Assembly (NCBI RefSeq): GCF_022539665.2
Contig: NC_081334.1
Location: 3,968,001 to 4,032,000 of the forward strand
Reading direction: 5' to 3'
DNA length: 64,000 nt
Source: Daphnia carinata
Taxonomy: Eukaryota; Arthropoda; Branchiopoda; Diplostraca; Daphniidae
A program made the position numbers and the translations under genes. The notes under the pieces were generated by a model. The model was not told the DNA's origin. It was given only the letters and a program-made list of their open reading frames with translations, and made no database searches. Shown piece after piece: positions 1 through 13,125 of the stretch; the first letter of the stretch is position 1, and the number at the start of each line of letters is the position of its first letter.

Positions 1-246
1 TCGTGGCGCCAGTTAGTTAAGATGTTCACTTGTCTTTTGATTTTAGCCACGTTAACAGTCTTCATTTTAAATATAGATTAACTACTTTTCGGTTTTAACG
101 TCTTAATTTTATCGTTATAAAACATAAGTCATATTTGGAAATGTCCTATTCAGGTAATGCTGTGTTAGTCAAGCTTTTCAAGTAGATTGTTAAATTATCA
201 AATGAACATTTAGGAATTGATAACATCTCTCAAAAATTATCTACAG

Positions 247-1572
247 GATCCCCTTGTAATTCCTTAGAAGGAATCTGCGCCATATGCCTGGGAGTTCCTG
301 ACAATAAGTCATTTGCCAGTAACTGTCTCCACGAATTTTGTTTTATTTGTTTACTCGAATGGTCAAAGGTAAACAAGATTTTGGCAAACGTAACTATGAA
401 TCAGATGTCCTAAATTTTTGCTTCTACTGTAGATCAAAGCTGAATGTCCATTGTGCATGCAACCTTTGTGCTCAATCATCCATAATGTGAAGTTTGATCA
501 TGAATATGATGAGCTGGAAATTCAGAAATTGGGAAAGCATTCATCAAGACCATTTCCATCTCCTGTTGTGCTGTTGCAACGGCAGTCACTACACAACTCT
601 ACCTTGGCAAATGCCAGCAATCCCCAGGGCACCACCAAAAACCACCTGCAAACACCAACCACTTCTGGAAGGAGGCAGACTATTCACACTGGTATACGAA
701 AGCAAAGCACAGTTCCTCGACAGTCTGAAAAGCAGTTGATTGCCCAGAATCATCTAGCCAAGGCTCTAAAACCTGGTGAACGAACTGCTAACGTGATTCG
801 CTACTCACTTAGATCTAGAACTATCCTACGTGACGATATTGATCGTGCTTGTGACACTGAGCTTGTAACTTCACTTGCATTTAGTTTAAATTGTACCCTT
901 TCAATAATTTCCCCGTTGTTTTAGGTAAATGAATTCCGTCCAATCAGTTCTTCTTCTGCTGTCACGATTTCTAACATGCTACCAGTAATTAACGTCACTG
1001 CTGACCCAGCTGAGAAAGTGCTGTTGTGGCATGATTTTGTTCCGACTGACATGCGTAACCAAATGGTCCAAAAACTTGTGGTGGCCATAATTTCTGATCC
1101 AGTTTTTGATCCCCATAATCACATGGAAAGGGTGATTGCCTACATGCGCCGAATCGAAAGGGATATATACATGAAGGCTTATTCGGAAGATGTGTACTTT
1201 GCGTTTTGTTCGGAAAAGATTGCGGAATTACGGGACATGGACAAGACTCGAAAGAGATTGTTTCTCCAGCTGTTCGAATCTTACGAGGGTGCTCTACATT
1301 CTGAACTAAACCGCGGTACTTTCTCTCAGGACGCGGTAAGTTAAATGCTATGGATGTAACATTCCTTCACCACGTAATTACGACAAACGCTGGCCATTTC
1401 TATCTTTTAGGTCAGGTTAAGTGTGAACCCTGAAATTTCTTTGGAACCTGGCAACAGCCATTTTCCCATTGAAAATCTTAAAGATACTGAAGAGGATGAT
1501 CTCATTATTTTGGAAGTGCCTCCTAAACCTGTGCCTGAAATTATAACATTATCAGATTCTGATGACGACTAG
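247..1572 (+). CDS. TOPORS-like RING-type E3 ubiquitin ligase, copy 1 (5' partial)
   Basis: Four exons are supported by splice consensus and phase: 247-368, 433-864, 925-1335 and 1411-1572 (TAG). The first exon encodes CAIC...NCLHEFCFIC and the second opens with CPLC, together a C3HC4 RING finger. The HNVKFDHEYDE-like segment just after it is typical of TOPORS-family ligases. The 247 acceptor needs an upstream exon ending in phase 1, which probably lies left of the window. Exon 3 encodes a charged helical region with no recognised domain. The last exon is acidic and contains two stretches, LIILEV and IITLSDSDDD, that look like SUMO-interacting motifs next to acid patches. TOPORS proteins are nuclear dual ubiquitin/SUMO ligases; that role here is inferred. 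It lies directly upstream of a diverged paralogue on the same strand. Confidence 0.8.
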
Positions 1573-2063
1573 TCGTCATGTAAAGTCCATCCTGCTATTT
1601 TAAGTCATTCGTTTTTCGTCGTTTTTTTGTGCTTTTGACATGTGATATTTATTTTAATTCCCTCTAAAATGTTAAAATTTCCCGAAATGTCTATGATTTT
1701 AGAAATAGCAAAGAAAAATTACCCAGCTTACAGTGGATATTATGAAATAAAGTTGCCAAATATGTATTTTTGTATTTATCTGTTATTGATTTAAAGCATT
1801 TGTAATAATTTTGGCTGTAGAACAAAGAAAATTAGTTGTGAATTTAGATTTAATAAAAAAGAAAACACAAAAAAATATATGTTTCTTTTTCAATTATGCA
1901 ATATTGTTTGCGTTGGCAACGTTGCTTACGTTAAGGCGCCAAATTGTCACATGCCTTGGAGTTGGTCGACCTAATCTTCAGTTTCCTGTCTGACCTGCTC
2001 GCTGTTCTTGCAATCGCGCGTGTTCTTCTGCGTTTGTGCACGTTGTGAATTAATTTGTAACTG
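1573..2063 (+). other. 3' UTR of copy 1 and short intergenic/5' UTR of copy 2
   Basis: No coding potential is convincing here. An AATAAA-type signal lies near 1745, consistent with the 3' end of the upstream RING gene. The remaining approximately 300 bp must contain the promoter and 5' UTR of the second RING gene. A 60-codon ORF at 1811 is AT-rich and lacks any recognisable feature. Confidence 0.5.
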
Positions 2064-3312
2064 ATGAATCGGAAAAAAAATCCGAATAACTTAAGAAACT
2101 CGATAAGCAGTAAGTTTGTTTTTCACTTTTGTTTGCAAAAAAAGTTGCAACTGTTTGGCAGAAGTAAAATTTTGGTTTGAATTTACCCTAGAAGAAAACT
2201 GAGTGAAACACATTGTATTAGCAAGGAACTCATATTCATGAAATAGAGTTTAATGTCAGCCTGTAAAGGTAATCTACTTTTGAAATGTGAATTTCAATTT
2301 CCTAAACCCAATGAATCAATGTTCAGGAATGTCGGAGCTACCTTTGGTGTATCCAGTCGAATCAGCCGTTGACCCATGTGCCATTTGCCTGGGAAAGTGT
2401 GACAATCAATCATTTCCTAAAAACTGCCTTCATGGGTTCTGTTTCATCTGCCTGCTCCAGTGGTCCAAGGTAACTATCACTTACTGAAAGAGAATTTTTC
2501 TAATTTCAAGTACAAGTGTTTCAAAATTTTTGCTAGGTGAAACCCGAATGCCCCCTATGTGTAAAACCTTTCAGCTCAGTCATACACAACATAAAATCTA
2601 ATGATGAGTATGACGAATTCAATATTGACTCAGCGTGGCAAGAAGAAATGCTTAACAGTGAATTCAGTGAATCAGCTGATGATGATTCGAGCTGGAGCAC
2701 TACCAGCAGTGATTCCAGCTGGTATACCATTAGCAGTACATCCAGCACAGAACTTCTTATTGTAGAAGAGCCAAGCAGTTATTTGCAGCAATACATGAGA
2801 CAAGAAATAGCACTATTCAGAACGAGGAGAGAGTCTAGCAGCGAGGAATCCAGCAACGACATACCTCGCCATGAATCCAGCTGGGTCACTATTGACAGCG
2901 AAGAGAGCTCTGAAGATGATTTTTCCATAAGCGACGATATATGTTCCCGCGACCTCATCGCGAGCGGGCAGGATCTGCAAAGTCTCGACGCTTTTCTGTT
3001 GTCCCGCCATCCAGACTTGGCTGTAATTTAAACATATCAGTTGACTTTTCTGTTTTTATACTTAACGTCCAATTTTTGTATTTACAGGTACCTCACAACG
3101 ATCCATCTTTTCCCACCGCGCCTCAACCAAGCCGAAATAGGATTGGTCGACTTACGCTGGTAATCGACGAAGAACCAAACAACGGTGATGCAACAGAACT
3201 GTCCTTTGTCAGGGTACCCGTGTCTGAAGTCGTTTATCGTTGGCTGCAAGGAGCATCATCGTCAGATGAAGATAATGTAAATATTGAATCACAAATTAAT
3301 TCTGCTCAATGA
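2064..3312 (+). CDS. TOPORS-like RING-type E3 ubiquitin ligase, copy 2
   Basis: Four exons, 2064-2109, 2327-2469, 2537-3022 and 3088-3312 (TGA), join in phase to give about 299 residues. The ATG at 2064 starts a basic 15-residue lead exon ending in phase 1, which matches the 2327 acceptor. The RING is CAIC...NCLHGFCFIC plus CPLC across the exon 2/3 junction, at the same intron position as copy 1. It is followed by a related HNIKSNDEYDEF segment. The middle is Ser-rich, with repeated SSW-type and acidic-serine clusters (candidate CK2 sites); the last exon is acidic and Ser-rich. The long helical exon of copy 1 is not recognisable here. This is therefore a tandem duplicate whose C-terminal half has diverged strongly or been replaced. 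Ligase activity is inferred from the intact zinc ligands. Confidence 0.82.
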
Positions 3313-3992
3313 GCTATCGCTTTCAAAGATATAGACATGTCATGTTATGTGATAATTAAACCAAGAAAAAGAAATGGGAAAGGGGGTTTTAAAAAACAAA
3401 AAATAATCGCATCCTTGTTTTTTTTTTGTTTTTTTAAAAGGGGTATGGGGTAGTAGTTCCGTGTGTGAAGTTGAAATATTAAATGTTTTGTTCATGGCTA
3501 TGTTCACTATGCTAACGAAAGCTCTCGTGTTCTATAATAAAGGGAATCAAGGACAAAGGAACGGCCCTTCGATGCATCAGAAAAGGCAAGAGCCCTTCAT
3601 GTGAATGAATGAAGGTACATTTTGATGACAAGTTGGTTGCGTTGAATTTCAAATTTTTTATTTTTCTATCCATACTTGCAGTGCGTCGTGAAATATAGCC
3701 TCGACCTACATTTTGCTGGATCGGGATAAATCGAGTCACGTCCACCTCAAAGGTAGGCTCAATATTTTTCTAGCACGCATTTCTTTTTAATTGACATGTG
3801 TATAGATATCACCGCCGTGATCAATCATTCACCCATCAACAACCAGTAAATTTAAGCGAAAACTAAGACGAGGAAACAACGAGAAAACATGCCCGTTTTT
3901 TTTTTTTTTGTAAATCGAACGAATCTAGGCCTCTTTTTGTGCATATCTCTCTTTGAAGTGTAGGGTAGATTGAGAAATTGAGATTGTATCTC
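3313..3992. other. Convergent 3' UTR/intergenic interval
   Basis: This interval lies between the TGA of the second RING gene (+) and the stop codon of the dehydratase gene (-), so the two 3' ends converge. Candidate plus-strand poly(A) signals are ATTAAA near 3355 and AATAAA near 3536. I see no coding exon. Confidence 0.5.
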
Positions 3993-6821
3993 TCAGATCA
4001 ATGGGGAACGTGAATCCATGACCTCGTCGACGGTCAGTCCACTGCCGCCCAGAGCATCGGCCATTTTTCCAAAGTGGACGTTGTTGTAGTGCTCCTTCAA
4101 CGCCCGTTCCAATTCGACAGCGTGTTCCACATCCCTCGTTTCGCACATCACTCGGACCTAAATCAACACGCGATCGTTAGCCAACTGCAAGATAATTTGT
4201 AAACCCCAAAAAAATTTTTTACCTCGACGCTAAAGATGTCGCTCTTGAGCCAAGCGCGTTCGTGTAAAATATCTTTAATGGAAACGCCCAAGTTTGCCAT
4301 CAAGCGACAGAGTTCTGCAATTCCGCCTGGACGGTCAGAGACGGTTACGCTGAACTTGACCAAACGGCCATCGACGGCCAGACCGCGCTCGAGACAACGA
4401 CCCAAGACGGTCGTATCGATATTGCCACCGCACAAGGGAATGACAACTCGTTTGCCTTTTAATTCGGGCAAAAGACCCGCCAGAATAGCCGCCAGTCCGC
4501 AGGCTCCCGCTCCTTCCACAACGGCTTTTTCAATCTCCACCAACCTGTAGATATTGTTGACATTTTTGGGCGTTCTATTTTTTTTTTTGTGTTTGACTTG
4601 TTTCTGCGACCTACCTCAAGATAGCCATAGCGATGTATTCTTCCTTGACGACGACACACTTGTCGACAAGCGGAGCGGCCGTTGCCAGTGAGTTGATACC
4701 GACTTTAGGGACGGCCAGACCGTCGGCTAGCGTCGAATCGGCTTTGGTGTAAATAGGCTGGCCGACTTTAAGCGCACTGCTGAAGCTGGCGCAACGCTCC
4801 GACTCGACACCGATGACTATCATTTGGGAAACATCATTTGAATTTTAAAAGGCATTTTCCTTTTTTTTTTTTTTTTTTTTTTTTTTATTTTAAACGATGG
4901 TAAATTACCTTGAATGTGTGGGTAGAGGGATTTGACGGCCAGGGCCACTCCGGCTATGAGTCCGCCTCCTCCCACAGGTACCACGACAGCGTCAACGTTC
5001 TTCACCTACATATAAATAAAAATATGATAACGTTAGAGTTTTGCGTTTGTAAAGAAAATAATAATAATAATATGCGTCTGCTTTGAAATTGGGGGGGGGA
5101 CCCGTTTTTCATTTCGTCTGTGTGGCTAGGAATAATTGAGGCTAGATTATACAGTTATTCCCCCCCCCCCCCCCCCCCCCCCCCCCCCGCTCTTCTCTCA
5201 CCAACCTGTTCGACGATTTCCAGTCCCATGGTCCCTTGGCCAGCGATAATGTGCGGGTGGTCGTAGCCATTAATGTACGTTAGGCCCTTTTCCTTGGCCA
5301 GGCGCATGGCGTACTCGCGTGACTCGCCAATATCACGGCCCTATAGAAGAGGAGGGTAAAGAATAATACGAAACGTTAAACGCCTTTCCGTTTTTTCTTT
5401 GTGTGCGTTATTTGAAAATGCTAATCACGTGAATGATGATGTTGGCGCCAAATTGACGACATGATTGGACTTTCATTATGGGCGCTACGATAGGCATGAC
5501 GACCGTTACTGGAATACCTGTTGAAGAGAGAGAAAAAAAATGATTTGAATTTGAATTTTTGAGGAGGCGTTTTTTTTTTGGGGGGGGGGGGGGGTTTGTT
5601 TTTGTTGGATTATTTTCGTACCTAATTCTTGGCCGTGATAAGAAAGAGCCAGAGCGTGATTACCGGCCGATGCGGTACACACTCCTTGTTTCTGATTGGC
5701 TTCTGGCAGCATCAGTAACGTGTAACGGGCTCCTCTTTCCTGTTGTCCATCGGAGCGCAACGTTCGAATTTTTTAGAAATTATTACGTAACGGTTTGAAA
5801 TATCTGCTGTAAGTGGGTTTACCTTAAAGCTGCCAGTGTATTGGAGGAAATCTTTCTTGAAAAAGATTTGAGTTCCAGTCAGGTTGGACAAATGGGAGCG
5901 GGTGCACGGCGTCACCATAATGCCGCTCTTGATTTTAAAAGCCGCCGCGCTAATGTCTTGGAATTGGACGATCCGTGGCCGATTGGGGTCGCACCACGGG
6001 TCGAACAGATCCGACGGATCCGATCCGTTAACGGCCACCTCGTTGCCGTTAACCGAAATGGCGGGCGGTTGTTGATTGGCGCTGCCTTCGTTGTTCGACA
6101 TGTTGATGTTGGCCGTGGAGATGACGGTCGGCGGCTTTGGCGGTTCCTCTTCCGGCTGCTGGCTGATGCGTTCACTGGTGAAGACGAGTTCACAATCGAG
6201 TTGGGTACGCGTCGCAGGTTGAATCAATTCGAATTCGATCGATTGCTGATGTTGAACGGGCTCGCGTTGAGGCTGAACGACGGTCGTCTGTTGCGGATAT
6301 TTGATGATGGATTTGAGAGCGGCAGGAGATTTCGTTTCGACCTTCTGTGCTGCGCAGAAAGGAGACTGAGACGCGGCTGCGATGGGATCGCGGCCGTTGA
6401 TGGCCGCCGACGAGGGAAGCGAGTCAGCGTCACACGTTGGTGACGTACTTGGCGTCGATCCACGTTCGTTGGCCACCTGACCGTCTATTATTGTTGCCGA
6501 CGAGTCGTAATCTGCAAAGTCCACGCTCTGCAAAATAGAAACGTAGCGTTGCCAATTTGCAAGTGAATTATTACTTTGGACATTTAGGAATTCCCCCCCT
6601 CCCTCCCCTTCCTTAAAAAAAAAAAAAAAAAAAAAATGGGCTTTTGAGAAAGGTGAAAACATTAAGGGAAAAAAAATGGCGGCTGCAAAATGGGCGATAG
6701 ATTAGACAAGAAAAATGAGGGATGCAATCAAAATCAAATTAGCTGCAGGTACCTTATGAGAGGTGGTCACGTGTGAGACGAAATACTGACGCCGATCCTT
6801 GCTCGACATGTGGCTGCTCAT
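3993..6821 (-). CDS. L-threonine/serine dehydratase (PLP-dependent ammonia-lyase) with ACT-like domain
   Basis: Nine exons on the minus strand: 6753-6821, 5823-6527, 5622-5739, 5429-5517, 5206-5340, 4909-5005, 4615-4816, 4223-4544 and 3993-4157. They join in phase to give 633 residues. The fold-type II PLP enzyme starts near residue 205. The Schiff-base lysine lies in GSFKERGARY (about K258) and is the last codon of exon 2. The SAGNHA phosphate/substrate loop and the PVGGGGLIAG tetraglycine loop (about 384-387) are intact, as is CGGNID. Residues about 533-610 (VKFSVTVSDRPGG...) look like an ACT-type regulatory domain, as in catabolic threonine dehydratases. The enzyme deaminates L-Thr to 2-oxobutyrate and L-Ser to pyruvate. 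About 200 N-terminal residues are Gln/Ser/Pro-rich, with no known domain. A downstream Met near residue 171 could be an alternative start. Confidence 0.92.
5160..5188 (+). repeat. Poly-C tract in dehydratase intron
   Basis: An uninterrupted run of 29 C lies in the intron between the 5206-5340 and 4909-5005 exons. On the transcribed RNA this is poly-G, close upstream of nothing but intron sequence. Such runs are prone to length error in assembly. Confidence 0.95.
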
Positions 6822-8164
6822 TTTCGCGTCACGCTTCTTAGTCCCCGAGACGACAACCCCAAAAAATTTCAACAACAACAATGAAATGGACTAACTTTCA
6901 ATTTTTTTTTTTTTTTTTTCAACTGACAAATGTTCGACCCCGACTGTGTTCTCATCCACGAACACAACTGGTTGCGATCCCGTTCCTGTCTGACTGAACA
7001 CTCTTTCCTCTTTCCCCCTTTTTTTTCAGAATTTTTTTTTTTTTCTTTGTCCAGGGCCCAAAAAAAGATAATTACTCAACTGTCGTCTGCTCTTTTCTTT
7101 CTTTCTTTCTTTTTTTTTTTCCCGCCCTTCAACATTTACATTCGCCGTGTGATGAGTAAAATGTTTGCCGCTTCTAAAAACAGATCAACCTTACTCTACA
7201 AATGTATTTGTAGGTACTGAGACGTACACACACACACACACACACGTTCGGCAGACTCAGTCGACTGCTATGTGCCGTCTGCTCAATTTTGTGGGGTTCG
7301 AAAACCAGGGCGCCCCCCCCCCCCCTCAGTTCCGAGTTGAGGGCAAGGAGGGGGGGGGGGGATTGACGTAAAAACAAACAAGACAGGAAAGAAAAAAAAA
7401 AAGGGCGTGGTGTCTATTTCGGAAGATGCGATTATGAGGAAAATGTTGGACACGAGCCCGTTTGACGAACGGAAAATATATTCGATTTTCTTGTCATAGG
7501 GCCAGGAAGAAGAATGGAAATGAATATGAAAAATAGTCTGACCTTGGCTCTAGTGCCGGACAAAACCTTGCCCCGATGCGTTTAATAGACGAATGTATTT
7601 TTGATCTGAAAGGCCCTTCAATTCCACGTCATTTTTTTCTTTATTTTTTTTTTTTTTCTTTCGATCGATTCTTGGGAAACACTTAAAAATAAAATGTGAT
7701 GAAGAGGGGGGGGGGGTTATAGAGTTACACCTGTCGGCCAAATTGGGTAGATTGGAATATCAACGCCATCTGTGGATTTTCATTCGATTTTTACGAGTCG
7801 CTTTTTTTTTTTTTTACTTTTTAATGGCCTTTTTATTTTTTTTAATTGTCTTAAATGAAGTTGGTTGGGGAGGAAGAAAAGGGCGGTGTTTAATTGAACG
7901 ATTTTCAAACATTGGATATCCTAATGTTTGAAATTTTATTCCCTTCATTATTGTATCGCAGAGAGGCCAGGTGCGTTCGGGTGTGTCTCGTAATCTGAGA
8001 GTCAAACGATCAAGTTTAACGTCGCTCGAATTGCTCGTCATAAATTAGGCGATAGTTAACGTTTACAAAAATGTGCCGAGCTATTTCTCTCTCTCTTTTA
8101 TTTTTATTTTTTTTTTTTTTCGTAAACACAAACGTTTACCACATTTTTTTTTTTTTTTATTTCG

Positions 8165-8206
<42 letters not shown>

Positions 8207-11200
8207 AATTGGAAGACATTCTTTCGTATTATTTGACTAGAAATTTGGTATGGGTCTGCTAGAAACACGAAATGTTTTTCTTATGTTCAAAAAGGATCTT
8301 CCTCTCTCGTTTTCGGATTCGCTCTGCATAATGGGACCGGTATTTTTGTTTAAGCCACTTGTGGCGGTGCGTCCTACAGGATTTCTTGTCTTTTTTCGGT
8401 AGACGTCAATAAATTTCAGATTTCTTGTTTTTTTGTTTTTTTTTAAGGAAGAAAAAAAAAATTGTAGCGCGTCTCGCCTCCTTTTTTAAAAAAAAAATAA
8501 AGAAATGGGACCACCCGGGACGAACTCAATCAAGAGGATAAACGAGATATTCCTTTTTTTTTTTTTTTTTTAAAGAATGATTTACTAGATGGCCCTAGTA
8601 TAGATCTCCTATTTCTCGTGAGGAGATCTGATTGCTTAGATTACGGATTTCCTCCATGGCCAGCATTACCATATAAAATACGCGCGCACATAACGATCAC
8701 CTCAATAAATCATTTTCTTTTCATTAAAAACAAAACTTGAATGTAAAGAAATATTATGAAATTTGTGTTTTTACCTGAATGAAGAAGACGATGCGTTTTT
8801 TTTTAAATTTTTTGGGTTTTCTTTTGAAAAGCGAAGAGAAATGAAGATGTCTATTGGAGCTTTCACAGGGTAGTGTGGTCTTAACGATCATATGTGTCGA
8901 TTCTTATACAAGGGGGGGGGGGTCCAATGCATCTCACTTGAATACTGAACCATTTTTGTTTTACCTATTTTCTCGTTGGGGTCCGTGTCCAGTTCGGATA
9001 TGACCCTCCTCCCGCTGCCCTTCTCGGCAAGAAATGTTAATTACCTTTCGTCAAAAATGCGCGTGTGTGTGTCTGTGTGTGTTAGCCGCCTCTAGCCCTC
9101 CTCTTTCGCCTTGTCCCGTATAAGGTCGAACAAATAACAATCATAACAAAAACAAGACAAAACTCTCCAAGGCCTACGGTTTTTTTGTTTTTTTTTTTTG
9201 TTGTGGGGGAGAGATTTGGATTTGCCATAGGCGACTCGACCTGAATCGCCTCATCGACAATGTTTTGCACACAGCGCCGGCTGAAGAGATTGAGAAAACG
9301 AAAGACAAAAAAAAAAAAATAATAATAATGCGCTCAATTTTGGATAGGATTGTAATTTTTTTTTTTTTCCAATTGAAACTAATCACAAAATCTTGTTATC
9401 GAACTTTCATCAAAATCAAAAACGACCTTGCCTCGATCTTTATTTTCGTCCATTTGAAATTTCTCTTGTTTTTTTTTGTTTTTTGTTTTTTTTTTTTTGG
9501 CTTTGAGATCGTCTTCGGGGTAGATCCGTTCGGATTCAGATCGGAATAAAAACCGGATTTTCCCGAACGATTTATTGCCCGCAATCGTCTCTATTTGGCA
9601 GTGAACACATCTTTGAAAAAAAAAACAAACCTGATATGGGTACATGGAAGATGATAAGACGGGTATCAGAAGAAGTCCTCGAAAAAAAAAAAAAAATTGT
9701 GAACCGTTAAAAACATGAACAAATAAAAAAAAAAAGAAAGAAAAGAAGAGGATTTGAGAAGGAGAAGAGAGACGCGGAGGTCATCACGTCCAATGGCAGT
9801 CCGTAGTGGCCCCGTGCATATATGGCGCGGAATTCAAACATGAGACCCATCTCGTGTTTTGTTATGTACAATTGACAAAACGCGCACGCTCCGACCGGGG
9901 GGACCACTGACGAAAGCGAGCGGACCACGTCAACAACTTCGTGTTTGTTTTGTTTTTTGTCGTGAGGTTTCGACCCTGGCCCTTTTTTTTTTTTTTTTTT
10001 TTTTTGTTACCAAGACGATGATAACGGGAGGGGGGTAATCAACAAATGCGTTTAAAAAAAAAAGAAAAGAGAGAATTAAAAAGTAATAATAATAATTAGC
10101 GATGCGTATTAAAATCGTTTCTCGTCAGCGCTGGTCGTTCAGGTGTTTTATTTTATTTTTTTTTTTTTTTTTAATATTTTTGTTTTTTTTTTTTTTATTA
10201 TTATTTTAAAAGAAAGAAGAAAAAAAAATGTGGTGACGACGCCCCTTTTTTTTTTTTTTTTTTTGTTTTGGCGTTCCTTTTGCTTTTCGTTAGGTAGATG
10301 GAAAGGATTCTATTTTTACTATCTAAGCTATTCCTGCCTTATTGCTTTTCGTCCGCTTTTTTTTTTTTTTTTATTGTTGAGTGCTTTTTAAATCTTTCCT
10401 TTTTTTTTTTTTTTTTTTTATTTGTATAATTCTTTTTTTGGGTGTTTTATTCGTCATCGACCGTTTGCGTTGAGAAAACAAAAGAATGTTTCTCGCTTTG
10501 GCCCTCTGGCATTTCGATATTTATTCACGGAATAATAATAAGAAATAATTTTGTTCGATTTTTTTTATTTATTTTTATTTTTTTGCGAAGCCCTAGCCAG
10601 GAAACATTGTAGGGAGGGTCATAAACGAACGTGACAATTTCGTTTACGTTCGATATCACGATTTGTCGTGGGGTAATAAGCAAGTTGATTGCACATCGGA
10701 TAGATGGCGTTCGCAAACCAATATTTATTTTTTGCACCGGTACGTAATCCGCCACTTTCTTTTAAAACAAACGACAAACAGGATCGATCATTTGAAGAAC
10801 TGCCGAATTTGAATGTCCACGAACATTCGTGATTATTGATTGCATTGTTCTCTATCAAAACTCATAGAATCGTAGGGCCTTGAAATTTCCCTCGTTAACA
10901 ATCCCGCTCCCCCATAAAAATTCGAGTTTCCATTGTTTTTTTTTTTGGTTTTTTTCTGGTCCACCGAAGAACAAAATTAAACCAACCCAACTTAACTGTC
11001 CAATTTTGGTATTGTCGAATTCCAAAAATATATATTGCCAACAATCAGGTTTCGTTCTTCGGTGAATCGTCTCGCTCGATTCAAGCTCTCCCCACTTCAT
11101 CCCGGTGTCAAAATAAGAAGATCCCGTTAGCACGCGTTCAACACGGTTACTTTTATTTCATTTTTTTTTTTTTTTTTTTTTTTTTTGTTAAAGCCACACA

Positions 11201-11458
11201 ACAGCATAATTTCCTTTCAAAATTTATCCTCAATCCTCACACACACACACACACACACACACAAAGAATTTACTTACGCTATACGTGTGATGTTCTTTTT
11301 TTTTTTTTTTTCATCGTGCGAACTGCTACTTACCCGATGATCCGTTCATTGAGTGCCCGTTTGCCGAGCTTCCATTTCACGCTCGGGACGTTTTCTTCGT
11401 TGCGACCGCAAAAATTGAGGCCGTTACGATCACAAGGCATACGGTCAAAACATAAATT

Positions 11459-11495
<37 letters not shown>

Positions 11496-13125
11496 TGAAC
11501 GAGGGGGGGGGGATGTCTAATGATGGATAGAATCATATCAAGAGAAACGAAAGAGGCTGGTTTTATATCGCAGTTGATTTTCACCACGTTATTCTTATTT
11601 TCAAAAAAAAAAAAAAATGGGATCAATAACAAGAAAGGAGAACTGTGTCGTGTAGCCTTTTTTTTTTTTTTTTTGGCGTTCTACCTAACCCTTCGGAAAT
11701 GAAAGAATGAAGGCGGATTGTTAATCTTTTTATTGTTTTTCTTTTTTCTTTTTTCTTTTTTCTCGGGGTTGGAAAGTGCGTTCCCGTGTCCAAGTGTCAA
11801 GACAAACGACCTCTTACACGTTGGTTGGGAAAGATATTCGATGGAAAAGCATCAGAGAACTTTCCCTTTTCTTTTTCTTTTTCGGGCCTAATGCAACAAA
11901 CGTTCATCTTGCACGCGCTGCTTCTTTATCTTTGATCTCCAAACAAATGCCTAAACACGTCTATAGAGTTCATCAGCCATTCATGTAACGTCGTCTTTTC
12001 TCGAGAAACATTTCTTTTCTTTCTACCTCTGCAAGCCTACCGGTCCATTCATGAAACTCTTGATGACTTGTATCACGTTGAGCATTTCATTTTGCGTACC
12101 ATCAGCTTGGTCAACGGCCACACTGTTGGCTTGACGCTTAGTCTCCTTGTTTTGTTACTAAACATTCACCTGTGAAAAGAAAGAAGTAAGAAAAAAAAAA
12201 AAAAGGGAGAGAGAAATCCCCTCACATGGCCATCGAGCTAGTCAGTTGGTTGGTATTAGCCACGTTCGATGGATCGACCATTTTGCTCAGTCGGGAGTCA
12301 CACACACACACACACACACGAAAAAACTGGAACACCTGTGCATTAGAAAAAAAAAAAACAAACGAGTGCGTGTTTTGTGCTTGCGTGAGCTACTCGTGTT
12401 TACTTACTTCGTTTTGGGTGACATGTTTTTGATGTTGTCGAAAGGACGTGTGTGTGTCGTCGGATAAAGTGCAAAAAAACATACCGGCGTAGCGAAATTT
12501 GATGCAAATCAAAGGTGAGCGATGGATTATAGCCGCAAGGGTTTAAAAAAAAAAAAGTGCGATTCGATTTTTGTTTTGCTTTTTTTTTTTTTTTTTGGAA
12601 CGAAAATATGAAAAGAGATTTCTCCTTTCTTTCCATTCTGATGTGGGTGAAATGAATGAAAAGAAAAAAAAAAAAAGTTTGTGGGGAAAGTTCGGCGCGA
12701 GTTTGTTTTGAAAACTCGTCAAAAACATTTTTAGTAGATTGGAAATTTTTTCGGGAAATTCGGTGGATCCCGTTATAGAAAGAAAAAGGAGAAATTCTTT
12801 TTATTTAGTTTTTTTTTTTTTTAAATAAAATGAAAGGGAATAAGTTTTTTTTTTTTTTCTAATTCTTCAACCGCTATTTGTAATTCATCATTCACCTGAC
12901 TGTGTGAATTATGGAACGAAAACGGGTTTACACGTTTCAATCAGCCTCCAGCTAAATATCGAAAATTCAATTCTTTTCGTCGTCTATGTGTTTGGTGGCA
13001 GATTAAAAAAAAAAAAAAATAAAAAAAAATAAAAATACCATTATCACTTTGATTCGTGATTGATTACCCCCGCAGAACTTTTGATTTAAAATATCTTGTT
13101 TTCCTTTTTTCTTTTTTCTTCCCAG
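6822..13125. other. Low-complexity intergenic / 5'-UTR-intron region between divergent genes
   Basis: These 6.3 kb separate the 5' ends of the dehydratase (-) and the RhoGAP gene (+). The sequence is dominated by T, A, C and G homopolymers, (CA)n at about 7228-7244 and 11232-11260, and other simple repeats. No ORF shows a domain, signal peptide or consistent splice pairing. A good acceptor (TTTTTTCTTCCCAG) ends at 13125, just before the first RhoGAP coding exon. A non-coding 5' exon of that gene should therefore lie somewhere in this interval, but I could not locate it. Confidence 0.6.
8165..8204 (+). repeat. Poly-C(40) tract
   Basis: Forty consecutive C residues are flanked on the left by a run of T. 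It is the longest G/C homopolymer in the window and lies in non-coding sequence. Exact length is unreliable without long-read support. Confidence 0.95.

Noticed and set aside
5841-6443. 200-codon plus-strand ORF opposite dehydratase exon 2
   Set aside because: It is antisense to a well-supported coding exon and is Arg/Gly-rich without features.
7814-8041. 75-codon minus-strand ORF upstream of the dehydratase gene
   Set aside because: No splice donor in phase, no domain, and it ends in homopolymer-coded Lys; likely chance.
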